64,000 nucleotides of DNA from Telmatactis stephensoni (Eukaryota > Cnidaria > Anthozoa > Actiniaria > Isophelliidae): assembly GCA_029948255.1 (NCBI GenBank), contig JALIZF010001494.1:62001-126000 (forward strand), written 5' to 3'. The position numbers and the translations under genes were made by a program. The notes below the pieces were generated by a model. It did not search any database and was not told the origin of the DNA. It saw only the letters and a program-made list of their open reading frames with translations. Shown here piece by piece: positions 45,261 to 56,628 of this stretch (position 1 is the first letter of the stretch; each line of letters starts with the position of its first letter).

Positions 45261-46419
45261 TAGGACAGCCTTGACAAGATCCATCAGAATTCCAAAATGG
45301 AGGCTAATAAGGCTTTTTAATACTATTTTTATTGCATTGCTGTTCATCTAGAACATGCACATACGAAGCAATAAATATGCCCATAAACAGAGCTTCATAA
45401 AATTTTGAAAGAATATGAAAATTGAAACTTATATTAATGTTTATGTATATTAATGTCAATGGAATAAAAATTTAAGTTTGATAGGTTATAGAATTATATT
45501 AATTTCATTCCTTGATTCATTTGTAAAACAGTAAGGAAAAATGGGTCAGCAACCTAAAATTGCATGCTTACTTCGATCACTCCCTTGAGAATCAAAAGAT
45601 AAAGAAGTAGTAGCCTATCCTTGGTGCCAGAGTTCTATTTCACTCCCCTCCCCCTAGAGACCTGACAAGGCCTGAATGCCAAAGCCACAGAATATTAGTT
45701 GGTGTGATATCGAAAGATCTTACCGACGATAATAAAAGTAGATGTAGATGTAGATATGTCAAGAGTTTCTCCCCAGATAATTATCAATGAAATATAATGT
45801 AAAGTGAAACAAAGCACTGGCTCCTAGGGTAGTGGTAGCCATGTTGATGAACAAACAACAGAAGCTACTGTAATGAGAAAACATTTCTAAAAATTCATCC
45901 AAGATGGCAGCTATGATATCCCTTGCAACCCAGCAAGAGAATACTTAGACAGCAACTGGAGGATAGATACCAGAAGTAATATTTGCATATCACTCACAGA
46001 AAACATGAGTTTACAATTAATGATTTTTTTCTACAATATTTGGTCTTTTGTACTTGCCTAATATATTTGCACATGCTACTTCAACTTGTGTTGCAGATAT
46101 GTGATATACTCCTATTTATAAGGTAATTCCAGGATTTTATTGCCACTGCCACTTGAGTCGGACAGAAAGGTGATATGCAAATTATTAGTTATCAAATCAT
46201 AGAATAATACTTCCACTAGCCATCCCCAAGTTGCTATCCATGTGCTTCTTAAGGTCAGCAATAATAGGAAGGGTTATATGTATTATCAAAAAGAGAGTTT
46301 ATGCATAACTAAGTAGGCTCATGACCAGGTGGGCTTATAGATGCATGAGATTTCACAGAACCTTCCTTTCTTTTCTTCGAGGGATGTCTTCTAAGATTAG
46401 TAATAAAGCAGATTTTATA

Positions 46420-47330
46420 TCATATACTGCTATAAGCCCTCCCCCCCTATTATAAGTCACCTCAGACACAAGTGAAAAGGGTCCCCCAATAAGCCACTTC
46501 GTGCTTTCGTTTGCCATTTAGAATTGGGGCAAACGCGCCAAAATCTATACAAATCTGCATCACTTTGGCTTTCCATAACTCAGCTCATTTTTGAAATGAC
46601 ATTGGATTTGTTATTTATGACAGCTGTTTACATGATAAATATTGGAAGACTACAAGTCGAGAAAAAGAGGGTTTTTGTTTGCAAAATACAACGTTTGGCA
46701 TGTAAATATTAAGATCATTCGCAAAAAAAAAGATTGACTTCAAAAACGTAGTTAAAATACTTGTATTGGTCTTATTTTCAGTCCGACCTATGGTTGTATG
46801 TCTGCAAATCATTGAAGTTTAAATTTTGAAAATCCGACAAATTCAAGCCAAGTTATGGTAAGTCAAAGTGATCCAGATTTCTATAGATTTCTATACATTT
46901 TGGCACATTTGCTCCAATTCAAAATGGCAGACGAATACATGAAGTGGCTTATTATTAGCCTCAGTTATACCACCTTTTTTGTTTCTTCTGAAAAAATACT
47001 TCACTCTATACTGTACAAGTAAAATGTGGTACAAGAACAACACTTTTGATTTTGTTAGCCAGTTATGAAGTGGCTTTCTTACTAGTAGCTTAATGAGATT
47101 CTTGGTCTGAACATGTGTTTGATTGACACTTTGGAAAATACATTTTCTTACTTCATTTATAAGCCTCCTGGATATAAGCTGCCCCATTTATAAGTCTTCC
47201 TAAAATCCCTTATGAATTTGTATAAGCCTTGGCTTACTAATTCCTTTTATTCGTAGCTGAGGTGGCTTATCGGCTAGGGAGGGGGAACTTACTAACTGGA
47301 TTTACTTATAAAGCAGCAGTTTGCAGTATG
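46420..47330. mobile_element. 0.9-kb non-autonomous inverted-repeat element
   Basis: The left part around 46495-46555 (AAGCCACTTCGTGC ... CCAAAATCTATACAAATCTG) is the imperfect inverse of 46870-46955, and both outer ends carry TATAAG and CCCTCCC-type motifs. No transposase is readable. Confidence 0.65.
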
Positions 47331-47363
47331 AAATCTGCTCTAACCTAAGAAATATCAAGTTTA

Positions 47364-48062
47364 TCAATCCAAGAGATCCATAAAAGGTACCAAAGCTAAA
47401 ATCTTCTGACAAGTCACAACAGGTAGCCAAATGTTGATCATGACCCAATACTGCAATAAACCAATTAATGCCCCAATCAGTACATCACTAATGTGATGAC
47501 GTCCTAATACTACCCTAGACACAGCAACACAGGTAGCCCATATATGTACCAGTAAGCGATACAATCGACCTGATATCACTAAACTAAACAATGCGGCCAC
47601 CATTGCAGCCCTTGTAGAGTGACCCGAGGGGAAAGAAAAGTTATCCACTGAAACCGTAGCAAACATGTCCTTTTCGTTGTATATCGGTCGCTTTCGCTTG
47701 AATATGACTTTAGTAAGGCCAACCACAGCTAAGTCAAGGATAAGAGCCAGTAGAAAATTACAGGCAAATTGTTGCTGGTGATCTCTGAAGGAATATATTG
47801 CTAGGAGAGTACCAAGAATCCATGGGACTCCATGACCAGATATCTCGAGTGCTATTAACACATCTCGCCAACCACTCGAACCTTTCTCGGCACAGAAGCT
47901 CATTTTCTTTGATATTTCAAGATCTAAAGCTTGCAGTCTTTCCCCGAATGATTCCTGATCGCTTTGTGGTTGTCCTACTTCATTGTGTTCGGAATCTTTG
48001 GTTTTAGAATCTGAAGAAATTCTGTGTTTCAAAATCGTTGCTTCTGTGTTTCTAGACGACAT
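47364..48062 (-). CDS. PLPP6: PAP2-family polyisoprenoid/lipid phosphatase, PLPP6-like
   Basis: Single-exon, 232 residues, ATG at 48062. The three PAP2 signature motifs are complete: K118 with R125-P126 (KVIFKRKRP), P145-S-G-H148 (FPSGHS) and S182-R183, H189, D193 (SRVVLGRHHISD). The motif histidines are the expected nucleophile and acid/base. Hydrophobic segments at about 75-92, 102-120, 150-165, 172-186 and 194-214 fit a multi-pass ER or nuclear-envelope protein. A single coding exon and the charged N-terminal tail (1-60) match vertebrate PLPP6/PPAPDC2, which dephosphorylates isoprenoid and presqualene diphosphates; human is somewhat longer. Substrate here is inferred from family. Confidence 0.85.
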   Translation of the reverse strand: MSSRNTEATILKHRISSDSKTKDSEHNEVGQPQSDQESFGERLQALDLEISKKMSFCAEKGSSGWRDVLIALEISGHGVPWILGTLLAIYSFRDHQQQFACNFLLALILDLAVVGLTKVIFKRKRPIYNEKDMFATVSVDNFSFPSGHSTRAAMVAALFSLVISGRLYRLLVHIWATCVAVSRVVLGRHHISDVLIGALIGLLQYWVMINIWLPVVTCQKILALVPFMDLLD

Positions 48063-50890
48063 TTTGTTTAGCTGACAGAACTGGAAGATTTAAACAGAAG
48101 GCAGTGTTGTAGAATTTGATCAAAGAAGAACTTTCTCGAGGCTTAAAATTGTGAAACAACTTTTTTCTTCCGCGAATAAACTCCCGGTGCTTCCCGGTGT
48201 GAAAGAAGATCAAAGGTTGACCAGGCGTTCTTTACGTAACCGCAGGAAGCCCAAACACTCAAGTACACAAATTCGTCCTCGGAGACCCAGGGCGTCATTG
48301 AGGGGGGAGGGGACATCCTGGGTCTCCTTTCGCTATAGCTGGCGAGGAGTTAAGTAGAACTAGACGCACACGTGCGTTCACTCGTGCCCTGGGAGGAGAG
48401 GCTTCAAGGACCGGCCCCGTTCGTACTCTTCCCCGAGCCGTTTCACGCATTCTTCACTTAACCGTAACATAATATAGACCATTTTTGACCTCTTTAAAGC
48501 ATATCTGATTAGTCAATTTGTCTGTCAGCAGCTTAGTGTTTGCCTCTGTCCCTCTATTATCATGCATGGTATTAGATATCTCCAACATGCAAAAATATAC
48601 CAGTTTATTCAACTTTTTATTTCACTGTATATCTCAAGTGTTTGCTGTAAAGACTTCTACAACGACGTTTTTGACACAATAACAAATCGTGTATTTTTTC
48701 GTTCATGTTTCAGATGTTTTATCTATTGCGTGACCAAACGCATCAGGTCAAATAGAGCCTTGGTTCCATGAAAATATATAAATAAATTGTCTGGCCAGAA
48801 TTGTGTTAAAATTCATCACAAAAACGTTTCAAGATCTCTTGAATGCTTGAATGAAAATATAATTGACTTGTCTCTATATGCGTTCGTTTAGCAACATGTA
48901 GGGTGAGAAATTCGTAGATTTCCAGCTCAAAGGAATTGCTTTGAGTCGCGAGAGTTTCATTTTCAACTACTCCATTGAGAGCTTGATATTTGGTCAAAGT
49001 ATTGGAGATCGGGCTCAAAATAACAGCCCATTCTGAAGCTCTTATAAGTGCCTAGGTAAATCTCGAGTTAAAAGCTCCATTTTATATTGTCTCACTGCTG
49101 GAAAATCCTGTCTCTGAAAGCTATTTTTTGAGCTGTCCGCCATCTTGCATTCCTAAAGTTCCTGACTGGCGTTCACTAGCTTCGAAGAGTTCGCACTCGC
49201 TCAAAGGTGATGAATGAAGGGCATTGTTTCTTACGCTCTTACCCAATCAGGAACTGTGACACGTGACAAGTTGCGCAAGAATGCCGCATTCTCGTGGACG
49301 ACGAGAGGAAAAAAAGAAAAAAAAGAAACATTTGCAGTTTATAACTCGTTCCCGGCCTAAAGGCCTGGGCACGAGTAAAAAAAGGATTACGCCAACAAAA
49401 CTCAACCTTTTAGTCTTCAAAATCCCTTCAATTTTCCAGCAAAGACCTTTCGAAACAAATTTAGCTTAATTATGAACCCTTTGGTTTCATCGCGCAGCTA
49501 GAATTTGCCTTGCTACGGCTCTCGAATAAGAAGACATTTACATTTGTTTGAGGTGTGTGCGTACACAAAGCGTATTCCGAATCAATGATCACAACCATAA
49601 AATGAAAATAATTGAAATAAATTATGACAGTTGCTATTCTAGTTTTTACTCTTTATTTTTCAGGGAAAAATAAAGAAAAAATCCTTTCTACTTCCGGTCT
49701 TCTCTTTTTGCCTCCCTCCTTTCCCCAGCCGCTGACTATCTCCACTTCCATTTCGGTCTTAATTCTCGATTTTTTATCGTCTTTCACCTTCTCTTTTCTT
49801 TCTTCCTACTTTCCCTTTCTTATTTCTACATGTTTCATTCATTTTTCTATCGCGGAGATACCTCATTAACGGGCGCGCTTGCCATGTTACCCCTGTTTTA
49901 TATGTCAGTCAGGAGTGGGCTCCTGGTCAGTCAGATGACAGCAATCTCACTTAGTTTTTTCATCATAGAACGAGCTTTTATGATGTCAAAAAGTATTTTT
50001 ATTTACACAATTTCAACTGTAGAATTAGTGACAGTTCTGCATGTGACCATGCGAAGGCTCAAGCGATGTGGATGGTGTAATATACCAGCCCTATTGATTG
50101 CAATTCGTCTTTTGTGAGCCGAGTGGAAAAGATCAGGCTAGCCCTACTATACCACCAGTACACTAATAGACTAAGATACAGACTTACATAGCGCAAGTCT
50201 TAAAAGAATAATTTAAAAAAATCCCTATATATATAGTAAGACTGAGGCTTGAAGCGAGCTAGGCCTCAAGAAAAAGAGCACTCGACACCACTTTTGGTGT
50301 CCTAGAATAAGATAACCTATAGCCTGCGTGGCGGCTCTAAGGGATTCCCCAACCCCCCAGAGCCGCCACGCAGGCTAGATAACCTAAGAAGTAGAGAGGA
50401 GTATAACTCCGCTTAATTAGAAAAAGAATTAATCTAAGAATGTATAATAGGATACTATTAGTTTTAGAAGTATAGATATGATTTGAGGGCCTTCAGAACT
50501 AGATTGAAAAGACTGGCTTAGACTTCTTGCAAGTCTCATCTAGCCCTAGATCCTAAAAAGGCGATCACAGACAATGATAGGACTAGTATATTACACCATC
50601 GAATCATGAACATTGCTAAGGGCATAGATCTCAGTAAACCGGTTGTTGCACGGCCGGAAGTGTAGGATTGGCCTTAAACAATAGGTCCGCCACTACTACA
50701 GAACTGTCACCCTGGAACATTCTTATACACAGATAACAGATTAACGTCCATACAGAAAAAAGCATAGGAATAATACAAAACAATAATATATATTTACAAT
50801 TATTTACCGACATCAAATTTTGTTTAGAGTCAAATGTACATTAAGTCTCTAAGTAAGTTTCTGTTGCTGAACTGGGATTGTAGTTTTTAC
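48063..50890. other. 2.8-kb intergenic region
   Basis: Short inverted pairs at 48281-48325 (GGAGACCCAGG / CCTGGGTCTCC) and 50321-50378. Open frames in 49.6-50.1 kb are low-complexity Ser/Leu/Phe sequence without family resemblance and are not called as genes. Confidence 0.5.
50321..50378. repeat. 58-bp hairpin TAGCCTGCGTGGCGGCTCT
   Basis: 19-base arms TAGCCTGCGTGGCGGCTCT and exact inverse enclose about 20 bases. Same terminal motif (GCCTGCGT) as 39417-39533. Confidence 0.88.
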
Positions 50891-51883
50891 TTATGCCCAG
50901 AAGTCGTCCCACAATTCGTCATTTTGGTCACTGTCTGATGCGCAGTAGTTGGAGTCAACTTCAATATCTTCTGTCAAGTTGTTGGCTAATTCTTCCTCGT
51001 CCTTCTGCTGCTTGACAAGTCTTGCTCTGACTTTCTCCGCGTGAGATTCTCGCAGTTGTTGTTTCTGGACAACTCTCCTCACGGCCCTTTCCCTGTTGGC
51101 TTTGACAGTACTCATCTTTCTCTGGCTTTTCTCCTCTGTTTCTTGCGCTTTGGCAAAGCGTTGCGCATCAACCAATCTACAGCGGTTGTTACTGAAGGAC
51201 TTGTTTGCTTTAGTCTTAATAAGTTCCATCTGAGCTTGTCTTTTCTCTGCAGCTCGCATGTGTTTCTCTGCTATTTTCGCTGCTCTGCGCAATATTTCTG
51301 CCTGCTCTTCGTCAGGATTTCTGGGCATTTTCACTTCCACAGATCTCCTGGCAGTTTCTTTTCTCTTTGCAATTTGAGCTTGTCGGTTTTCCGTTGCTCT
51401 AGCCTGTTTCTCGGCTAATCTAGCAGCTTTACTCAATCTTTCAGCCTCTTCGTCCTCTTCTTTTGGTTTGGATACAATTTTCCTGGTAGTGGCTTTCCGC
51501 TTCTTTTCAATTTCTTTGTTTCTATTTTCCTCTGCTTGTGTTTGTTTCTCCAGAAGCATTTCAAGGGTGAGGATCGGAAGCTTAGGATCTCTTTCAAGCT
51601 TCTTGGGGCAGCATCTTGTCAAACCATTAGCGACGATATTGCCATTGAGATCCAAGTCATAACTCATCCATTTGGGTGTCTGGCTTCTCTGTTTCTCGAC
51701 CAAGTTCATCAAACTTTGGCCTGTTTGGGTCGAGACATTCCTTTTCAAAAGGGCGTTTTCTTTTTCCATTTGGGTTTTTGCACGTTTCAGCAATTCCTTA
51801 CTGAACGGGCTCACAGTCGGAGAGACTGGGGCGACTTTGTTTTTGCTTCGAAACACGGAAAGCCAAGCCCAGCACATTTTCAC
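50891..51883 (-). CDS. Coiled-coil protein with stathmin-like repeats
   Basis: Single open frame of 330 residues, ATG at 51883, opening MKMCWAWLSVFRSKNK. Residues from about 105 to 290 are highly charged helix with recurring LAEKQARATENRQAQIAKRK-type segments (also EMLLEKQTQAEENRNKEIEK and IAEKHMRAAEKRQAQMELIK). The spacing recalls stathmin-domain repeats, and the preceding NGNIVANGL plus a short hydrophobic/Cys start vaguely recalls stathmin-domain proteins such as STMND1, but the match is too weak to name it. The tail is acidic and ends SDQNDELWDDFWA. It lies in the same direction as, and about 0.9 kb downstream of, the C9orf78-like gene. Microtubule binding would be a guess. Confidence 0.6.
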   Translation of the reverse strand: MKMCWAWLSVFRSKNKVAPVSPTVSPFSKELLKRAKTQMEKENALLKRNVSTQTGQSLMNLVEKQRSQTPKWMSYDLDLNGNIVANGLTRCCPKKLERDPKLPILTLEMLLEKQTQAEENRNKEIEKKRKATTRKIVSKPKEEDEEAERLSKAARLAEKQARATENRQAQIAKRKETARRSVEVKMPRNPDEEQAEILRRAAKIAEKHMRAAEKRQAQMELIKTKANKSFSNNRCRLVDAQRFAKAQETEEKSQRKMSTVKANRERAVRRVVQKQQLRESHAEKVRARLVKQQKDEEELANNLTEDIEVDSNYCASDSDQNDELWDDFWA

Positions 51884-52395
51884 TTGTAAAATTTCACGAG
51901 TATCAAAACACGTCTTGTACGCTCAACAACTTCTCAGCACTGAGTTTTCTTCGCGCACGACGTCAACTTCATATTTGTGACATCAAGAGGTACGTCATTT
52001 GCGCGCGCGCAAATAGTTTGAAGTGCGCAAAGAATCGTGGATCTGCAGGAAACCCAAGCACTACTTTTGAAGTAAATTAACGAGTCAATCTAATTATAAG
52101 CGAAGATCACACATCGCCTTTTATCAACTACGGTTATATTTTGTCTTTTTTTTTTTTTGCTGTCATTAATACGGATGTTTCGAAAGATAATACTGCTTAG
52201 TACGTTGGCTTGTATAATAGTGAATTCTTGCGCATTCATGTATACAATATGTTAAAAAATAATGAAAAAGTACATATGAAGACGGCAAACATGAAGTAGA
52301 CATGAATAGCATGATTGGGACCTGACAGTTTGATTTTACAAAAAGTCAATATCGTCAAGCCTTTATGTCCTACTGTATATACTAGCTGAAAGAAC
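51884..52395. other. Intergenic spacer
   Basis: AT-rich; contains GCGCGCGC at about 52000 and poly-T at 52147. No gene recognised. Confidence 0.5.
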
Positions 52396-52820
52396 ACTCA
52401 GTTATCTCTTGCTCTTTTTCTAAACTCCCAGGTTGCATAGGAAAACAGTATCCTTCCTCAAAAGCCCTTTGAAAGTGAATTGCTACTGGTATCTCCAGTT
52501 ATCTCTTGCTCTTTTTCTAAACTCCCAGGTTGCATAGAAAAACAGTATCCTTCCTCAAAAGCCCTTTGAAAGTGAATTGCTACTGGTATCTCCAGTTATC
52601 TCTTGCTCTTTTTCTAAACTCCCAGATTGCATTGAAAAACAGTATCCTTCCTCAAAAGCTCTTTGAAGTAAATTGCTACTGGTATCTCCAGTTATCTCTT
52701 GCTCTTTTTCTAAACTCCCAGGTTGCATAGAAAAACAGTATCCTTACTCAAAAGCTTTTTGAAGTAAATTGCTACTGGTATCTCCAGTTATCTCTTGCTC
52801 TTTTTCTAAACTTCTCATAA
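52396..52820. repeat. 96-97-bp minisatellite from the C9orf78 3' end
   Basis: CAGTTATCTCTTGCTC recurs at 52399, 52496, 52593, 52689 and 52785. The last, rightmost copy lies in the coding end and stop codon of the C9orf78-like gene (minus strand); the others lie just downstream of it. Confidence 0.93.
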
Positions 52821-55228
52821 TAAAAGTCATCTGATGAACGGTCCTTTTTGTTGTTTTTATTCCTAGAGGCACCCATGGTGTCAGTATCATTGCCTGTTGC
52901 TGAGGGTTCCATAGCTGGTACAGTGGGTTCTATTATTTTGGTTTTCTTTTCTTCTTCTAAAGCTTTTAATTTTGCTGCTTTTTTGCTTTCAGCTTCTGTA
53001 GATCGTTGCTCATCAAAAACTGAAAGTAATAGCAAAATAAAGTTATCATTTAACAAGAGACCATAATACTAAGAGAGCGAAACTCAGTATTGATGTCTGT
53101 GCGATGTTCTTGGCAGCTAAGGCTATTTTTAGTAACTTCGCCATCGCGCGCGCAAGGCTCTTAAACAATAGAATTCAAACGGTCCCGTCCGCGCGCACGT
53201 CAAAAATCAAATTCTATTGGTTGAGGGACTTGCGCGCGCGATGGCGAAGTTACTAAAAATAGCCTTAGCCGCCACGAACATGGCACAGACATCAATACTG
53301 AGCTTCACTCTCTTAGTATTATGGTCTCTTGCATTTAATCATATTTTTTCCTTGAAGATCTTTGAGGAAAAGACAAATGCTTTTGAGTCCCTTCAACGTA
53401 CTTTATTCAGGATATGTTTTGAGAGTGTCTATTTTTTGAAAACTGAACCTGAAGACTGTTTATGGTATCCAATAAAATGGAAGTACTTTTCCATATATAT
53501 CAAGAGACCATAACACTAAGAGAGCGAAACTCAGTATTGATGCCTGTGCAATGTTCGTGGTGGCAAAGGCTATTTTTTAGTAACTTCGCCATTGCGCGCG
53601 CAAGGCTTTCAAACAATAGAATGTAAAAGCCGAAAGCAAACAGTCCCATCCATATGGATGTCAAAAATCAAATTCTGTTGTTTGAGAGCCTTGCACGCGT
53701 GATGGCAAAGTTACTAAAGTTACTAGCCTTACTAGCCTTAGCCGCCACGAACATTGCACAGATATCAATACTGAGTTTCGCTCTCTTAGTATTATGGTCT
53801 CTTGATATAATTATATAAGATAGTCTGAAATTGCACCACCATAAGTCCCAATGCCCCCTCATGATTGGGTATCCTGTGGTCATCATTATCACCATCATTA
53901 TTATCATCATAATACTTACATCTGCTATGCAGCATAAAATTTGATGCCATATTAGTAGGAACCATCTCTGTTGGTTCAGCTCTCTTCTTTGATCTTTGTT
54001 CTTCTAGCATTTTCATTTTAGCTTCTTCAGTGGCCTCAATATTTCTAATCTTTGCAGATATCCCCAGGTCAACTTCTGGAATACCTGACAGCATTTGGTT
54101 GGACAACATCTCTTCTGATTTCATGAGTTTTGATCTCACGTCAATATTCTTGGGTACAACATAGAGTAAATCTTCTTTTGTTTTAATCCTGAGTAGAAAT
54201 GATAAACACGAACATGGTTAAATGGGTAGAATATTTAGCACGGATTTTTTTAATCTTCACTTTAATATTGTTATTTCCTGATCTGTTAATCAATCTTGGG
54301 GGCAGAGCTATTCAAATCAAACAGTGAGTTGCAAAAATCCATACAAGTATCAAATGACCCCCCAAAATGAATGACAGATAGAAAATACATGGTTTGCACT
54401 TAGCACAGCATTGTGTGGTCTATTTCACACACAACTTAACTTTACACGTCACAATATGTCTTTTGCATCTAACAGTCACATGGTACTAAATCTGCCATAC
54501 TGGAAGGCAAAAGAATGTAAACAGCCTCCTAAACAAAAGAACCTTAGCCATCCAAGCTTGACTTGACTTTGTTTCAGATGTCCCAGTGGGAATTTGGCCT
54601 TCCAGTATGGCGGATTTTGTGACACTAGTGAAAAACGTCTGCACATGCGTGCATATTACGTTAAGAAATGTTTGAGTTTTAGCCTGAAATGAAATGCTCG
54701 TGTTCTCGGTGTATACATAAAATTTCTCTTGTATACTTTTGTGAGACAAAGATTACTATGTATAAGGCCTATTTTTGCTGTGTTAATTAAATTAAATTAT
54801 ATCTTTACTCACTTATCTTTAGAATTATCGCTACTGTCTTTATTCGCTCCTTTCCTTCTAGCTATCTCTTCCTCGATGTACTTCAACATCATCGTATCCT
54901 CATCTCTTCGGTTTGTTTCGGCTGCAAAATTGGCTCCGATATTTACAGACATCCCCGTCCCTTCATCGTCTCTGTCTCGATCTCGATCCTGTATCAAATC
55001 ATTCATTTCTACAAGACCACCAGTCTTCAGCTTGAAAGGATCACTAACGTCTCTTTCCTCCGGAGGGAGTTCTTTACCTAATGCTAGTCCAACGGCAGAA
55101 ACTCCTTTCGGACGTTTACGAAATTTTTGGATTTCTTTTCGTTCTTCGAGTAACTCTGTTGATGTTGAGTCAACATCATTTTCGTCGTCCTCTGAAACTC
55201 TCTTCCTACGGTAGTTTCTCCGACTCAT
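52772..55228 (-). CDS. C9orf78: C9orf78/TLS1 spliceosome-associated protein
   Basis: Three exons on the minus strand: 55228-54813, 54188-53920 and 53019-52772, joining in phases 2 and 1 with GTGAGT/CAG and GTAAGT/CAG to give 310 residues. Diagnostic stretches are FRKRPKGVSAVGLALG, DPFKLKTGG, AAETNRRDEDTMMLKYIEEE, SEEMLSNQMLSGIPEVDLGI, VPTNMASNF and the C-terminal DDFYYEKFRKRAR, in the same order as animal C9orf78. The vertebrate protein is nuclear, associates with the spliceosome (BRR2/SNRNP200) and affects splice-site choice; the yeast relative is Tls1. The region between exons 2 and 3 contains two foldback MITEs, and the 3' end has been amplified as a minisatellite. Shares a promoter with the gene at 55421. 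Confidence 0.92.
53054..53331. mobile_element. Foldback MITE, family 1 copy 2
   Basis: Same CAAGAGACCATAATACTAAG ends as 35046-35333; flanked by duplicated catttaa (53047-53053, 53332-53338). Starts about 35 bp from exon 3 of the C9orf78-like gene. Confidence 0.9.
53501..53804. mobile_element. Foldback MITE, family 1 copy 3
   Basis: Same ends; flanks atatatat / atataatt agree only roughly. The middle has diverged and contains a repeated TTACTA/GCCTTA stretch. Confidence 0.85.
53921..54187 (-). other. Conserved middle exon of C9orf78 (span note)
   Basis: Exon 2 carries the SEEMLSNQMLSGIPEVDLGI block and VPTNMASNFMLHSR; the following intron between 54189 and 54812 contains no repeat I recognise. 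Confidence 0.6.
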
Positions 55229-55420
55229 CGCTAAATTATTCTTTTTTAAATAATATTTGAGTGGTTATACTGCGAAAATCGGACAATAAGGGATACGTTT
55301 TCTTAGGCTTTAGTTTTCAGTCGTGGAAGCCGCCATCTTGCAAACTACGACGTACGCGCTCCAAGAGACTGGAAACGAACTTATCCGCTGGTCCATTTGT
55401 CTGACAACTCACTTTTCAAT
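55229..55420. promoter_or_regulatory. Bidirectional promoter between C9orf78 and C1orf52-like genes
   Basis: Only 192 bp separate the two ATGs. The segment contains GCCGCCATCTTG (about 55330), the classic YY1-type site, and its inverse-like ATATGGCGGAC overlaps the C1orf52-like start codon. No TATA box is evident. Confidence 0.65.
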
Positions 55421-56628
55421 ATGGCGGACGAAGTAACAGAAAAAGAACGAGAGCAACAGAAAGATCCGCTTTCTTTCTTTGCCGCTGGAGACGACAGCTC
55501 AAGTTCAGACTCAGAAAATGATGACGATAATCCTCAAAATAACAAAAATCAAACTAAACAACTTGATGAATGTAATACAGAAACTTCGCAAGCGTCAAAA
55601 CTCCCGTCACCGCACACGCTTTTCGCAACTGTTGGAAAACCAAAGTTTTTGAACAGATTACAAGAAGAATCTGCTGTCGATTGGGACGAACTCTCTACGC
55701 GGTATAATCCCTGCTGTTATTGCAGCTGCTCCAGTTGTGAGTTTAGAAGAAAGGGAAAAAGACGAGGCAGTACAGTGACGCCACTATTTCTTCTACTCCA
55801 GTACAGTACGGCAAAGAACTGTCAGACATTCAAAAACATATCGTAATACATGGTAAACGAGGAAGTGATATCAGGCTGATGGCGCATAGAGAGAGCTCCC
55901 AGAAAGAGGAAGGTAAGGAGGGAGAAGCATTACGTAAAGTGTAAGGTACATTATGCAGTAGCCTGTGTACAGCCGTTTCCCACCCCTAGTGGGGAGGGAT
56001 ACATAGGCTAATTATGCAGGTCACAAACTATGTGGGTGTGAAGTTACAGTGTATTCACAAAGAAATGCTAGGTCTTTCTTGTTGTTGCAGGCTGTATTGT
56101 ATTCAGAGTCAGATTGCTCTGTATCGTTTCGTGCAAAGTTCTTTGTTTTTGGCTATTGTTTTGTCTTCATGCCTGATGAGGTACCCTGCAACCCCAAGAA
56201 ACAGCCAAAATGTTGTTTTACCCTACCCCCTTGGGACACAGTCCTCTGACAATCTTGTCGAATGCCTCAGGTATCCCGTGTTTGCAGAGGTGCATAAATA
56301 AAGGTGTGCTACAGCTGTCCAACAGTCTGAGGGCAAATCCACAAAATAAACAAGTAATTTTCCAGATGTGATGCAGGCTTTAGTAGAGAGGAAATTAATA
56401 AACTATATATCTTTACTAGCAAAGAGGGTGATCTATCTGTGAAATTTGACATGTATGAATTTTTTTACACCTCTTTACTTCATTATAGGAGAAAGCAGTG
56501 CCAAGAAGGCTAAAGGTGATTCATTTCACCAAAAAGAGAAACGAAAAAGGGATCTGGGACAAGCTAATAGAGACAAAAGCTATGTTGAAGAAGAAAAACG
56601 AATCTTACGAGGAGCTTCAACTGAATAG
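55421..56628 (+). CDS. C1orf52: C1orf52-like (UPF0690) protein
   Basis: ATG at 55421. The opening MADEVTEKE then KDPLSFFAAGDDSSSSDSEN, LPSPHTLFATVGKPKFLN and SAVDWDEL follow the order of animal C1orf52 (KDPLSxF, acidic Ser run, LPxPxxLFxSV.KPAFL, IDWE). My model has exons 55421-55701, 55776-55912 and 56489-56628 (introns of 74 and 576 bp), giving 185 residues, close to the human 182. The first intron (GTATAA...TACAG) is very short; without it the frame stops at 55846. The last exon reads KRKRDLGQANRDKSYVEEEK and ends GASTE. Function in the family is poorly known; the charged tail suggests a nuclear protein. Confidence 0.75.

Larger units (their letters stand above)
44393..47363. other. Intergenic, transposon-rich
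   Basis: 3' flank of the sushi gene, the element with 68-bp repeats (44821-45260) and a large inverted-repeat element (46420-47330). Between 45.3 and 46.4 kb I see no gene. Confidence 0.6.

Noticed and set aside
49624..50117. Open frames of 81 and 95 residues
   Set aside because: Low-complexity Ser/Leu/Phe sequence, no family resemblance, no splice or codon support.
55702..55725. A 24-bp intron GTATAATCC...TTGCAG in the C1orf52-like gene
   Set aside because: Too short to splice and it does not correct the frame; the 74-bp alternative does.
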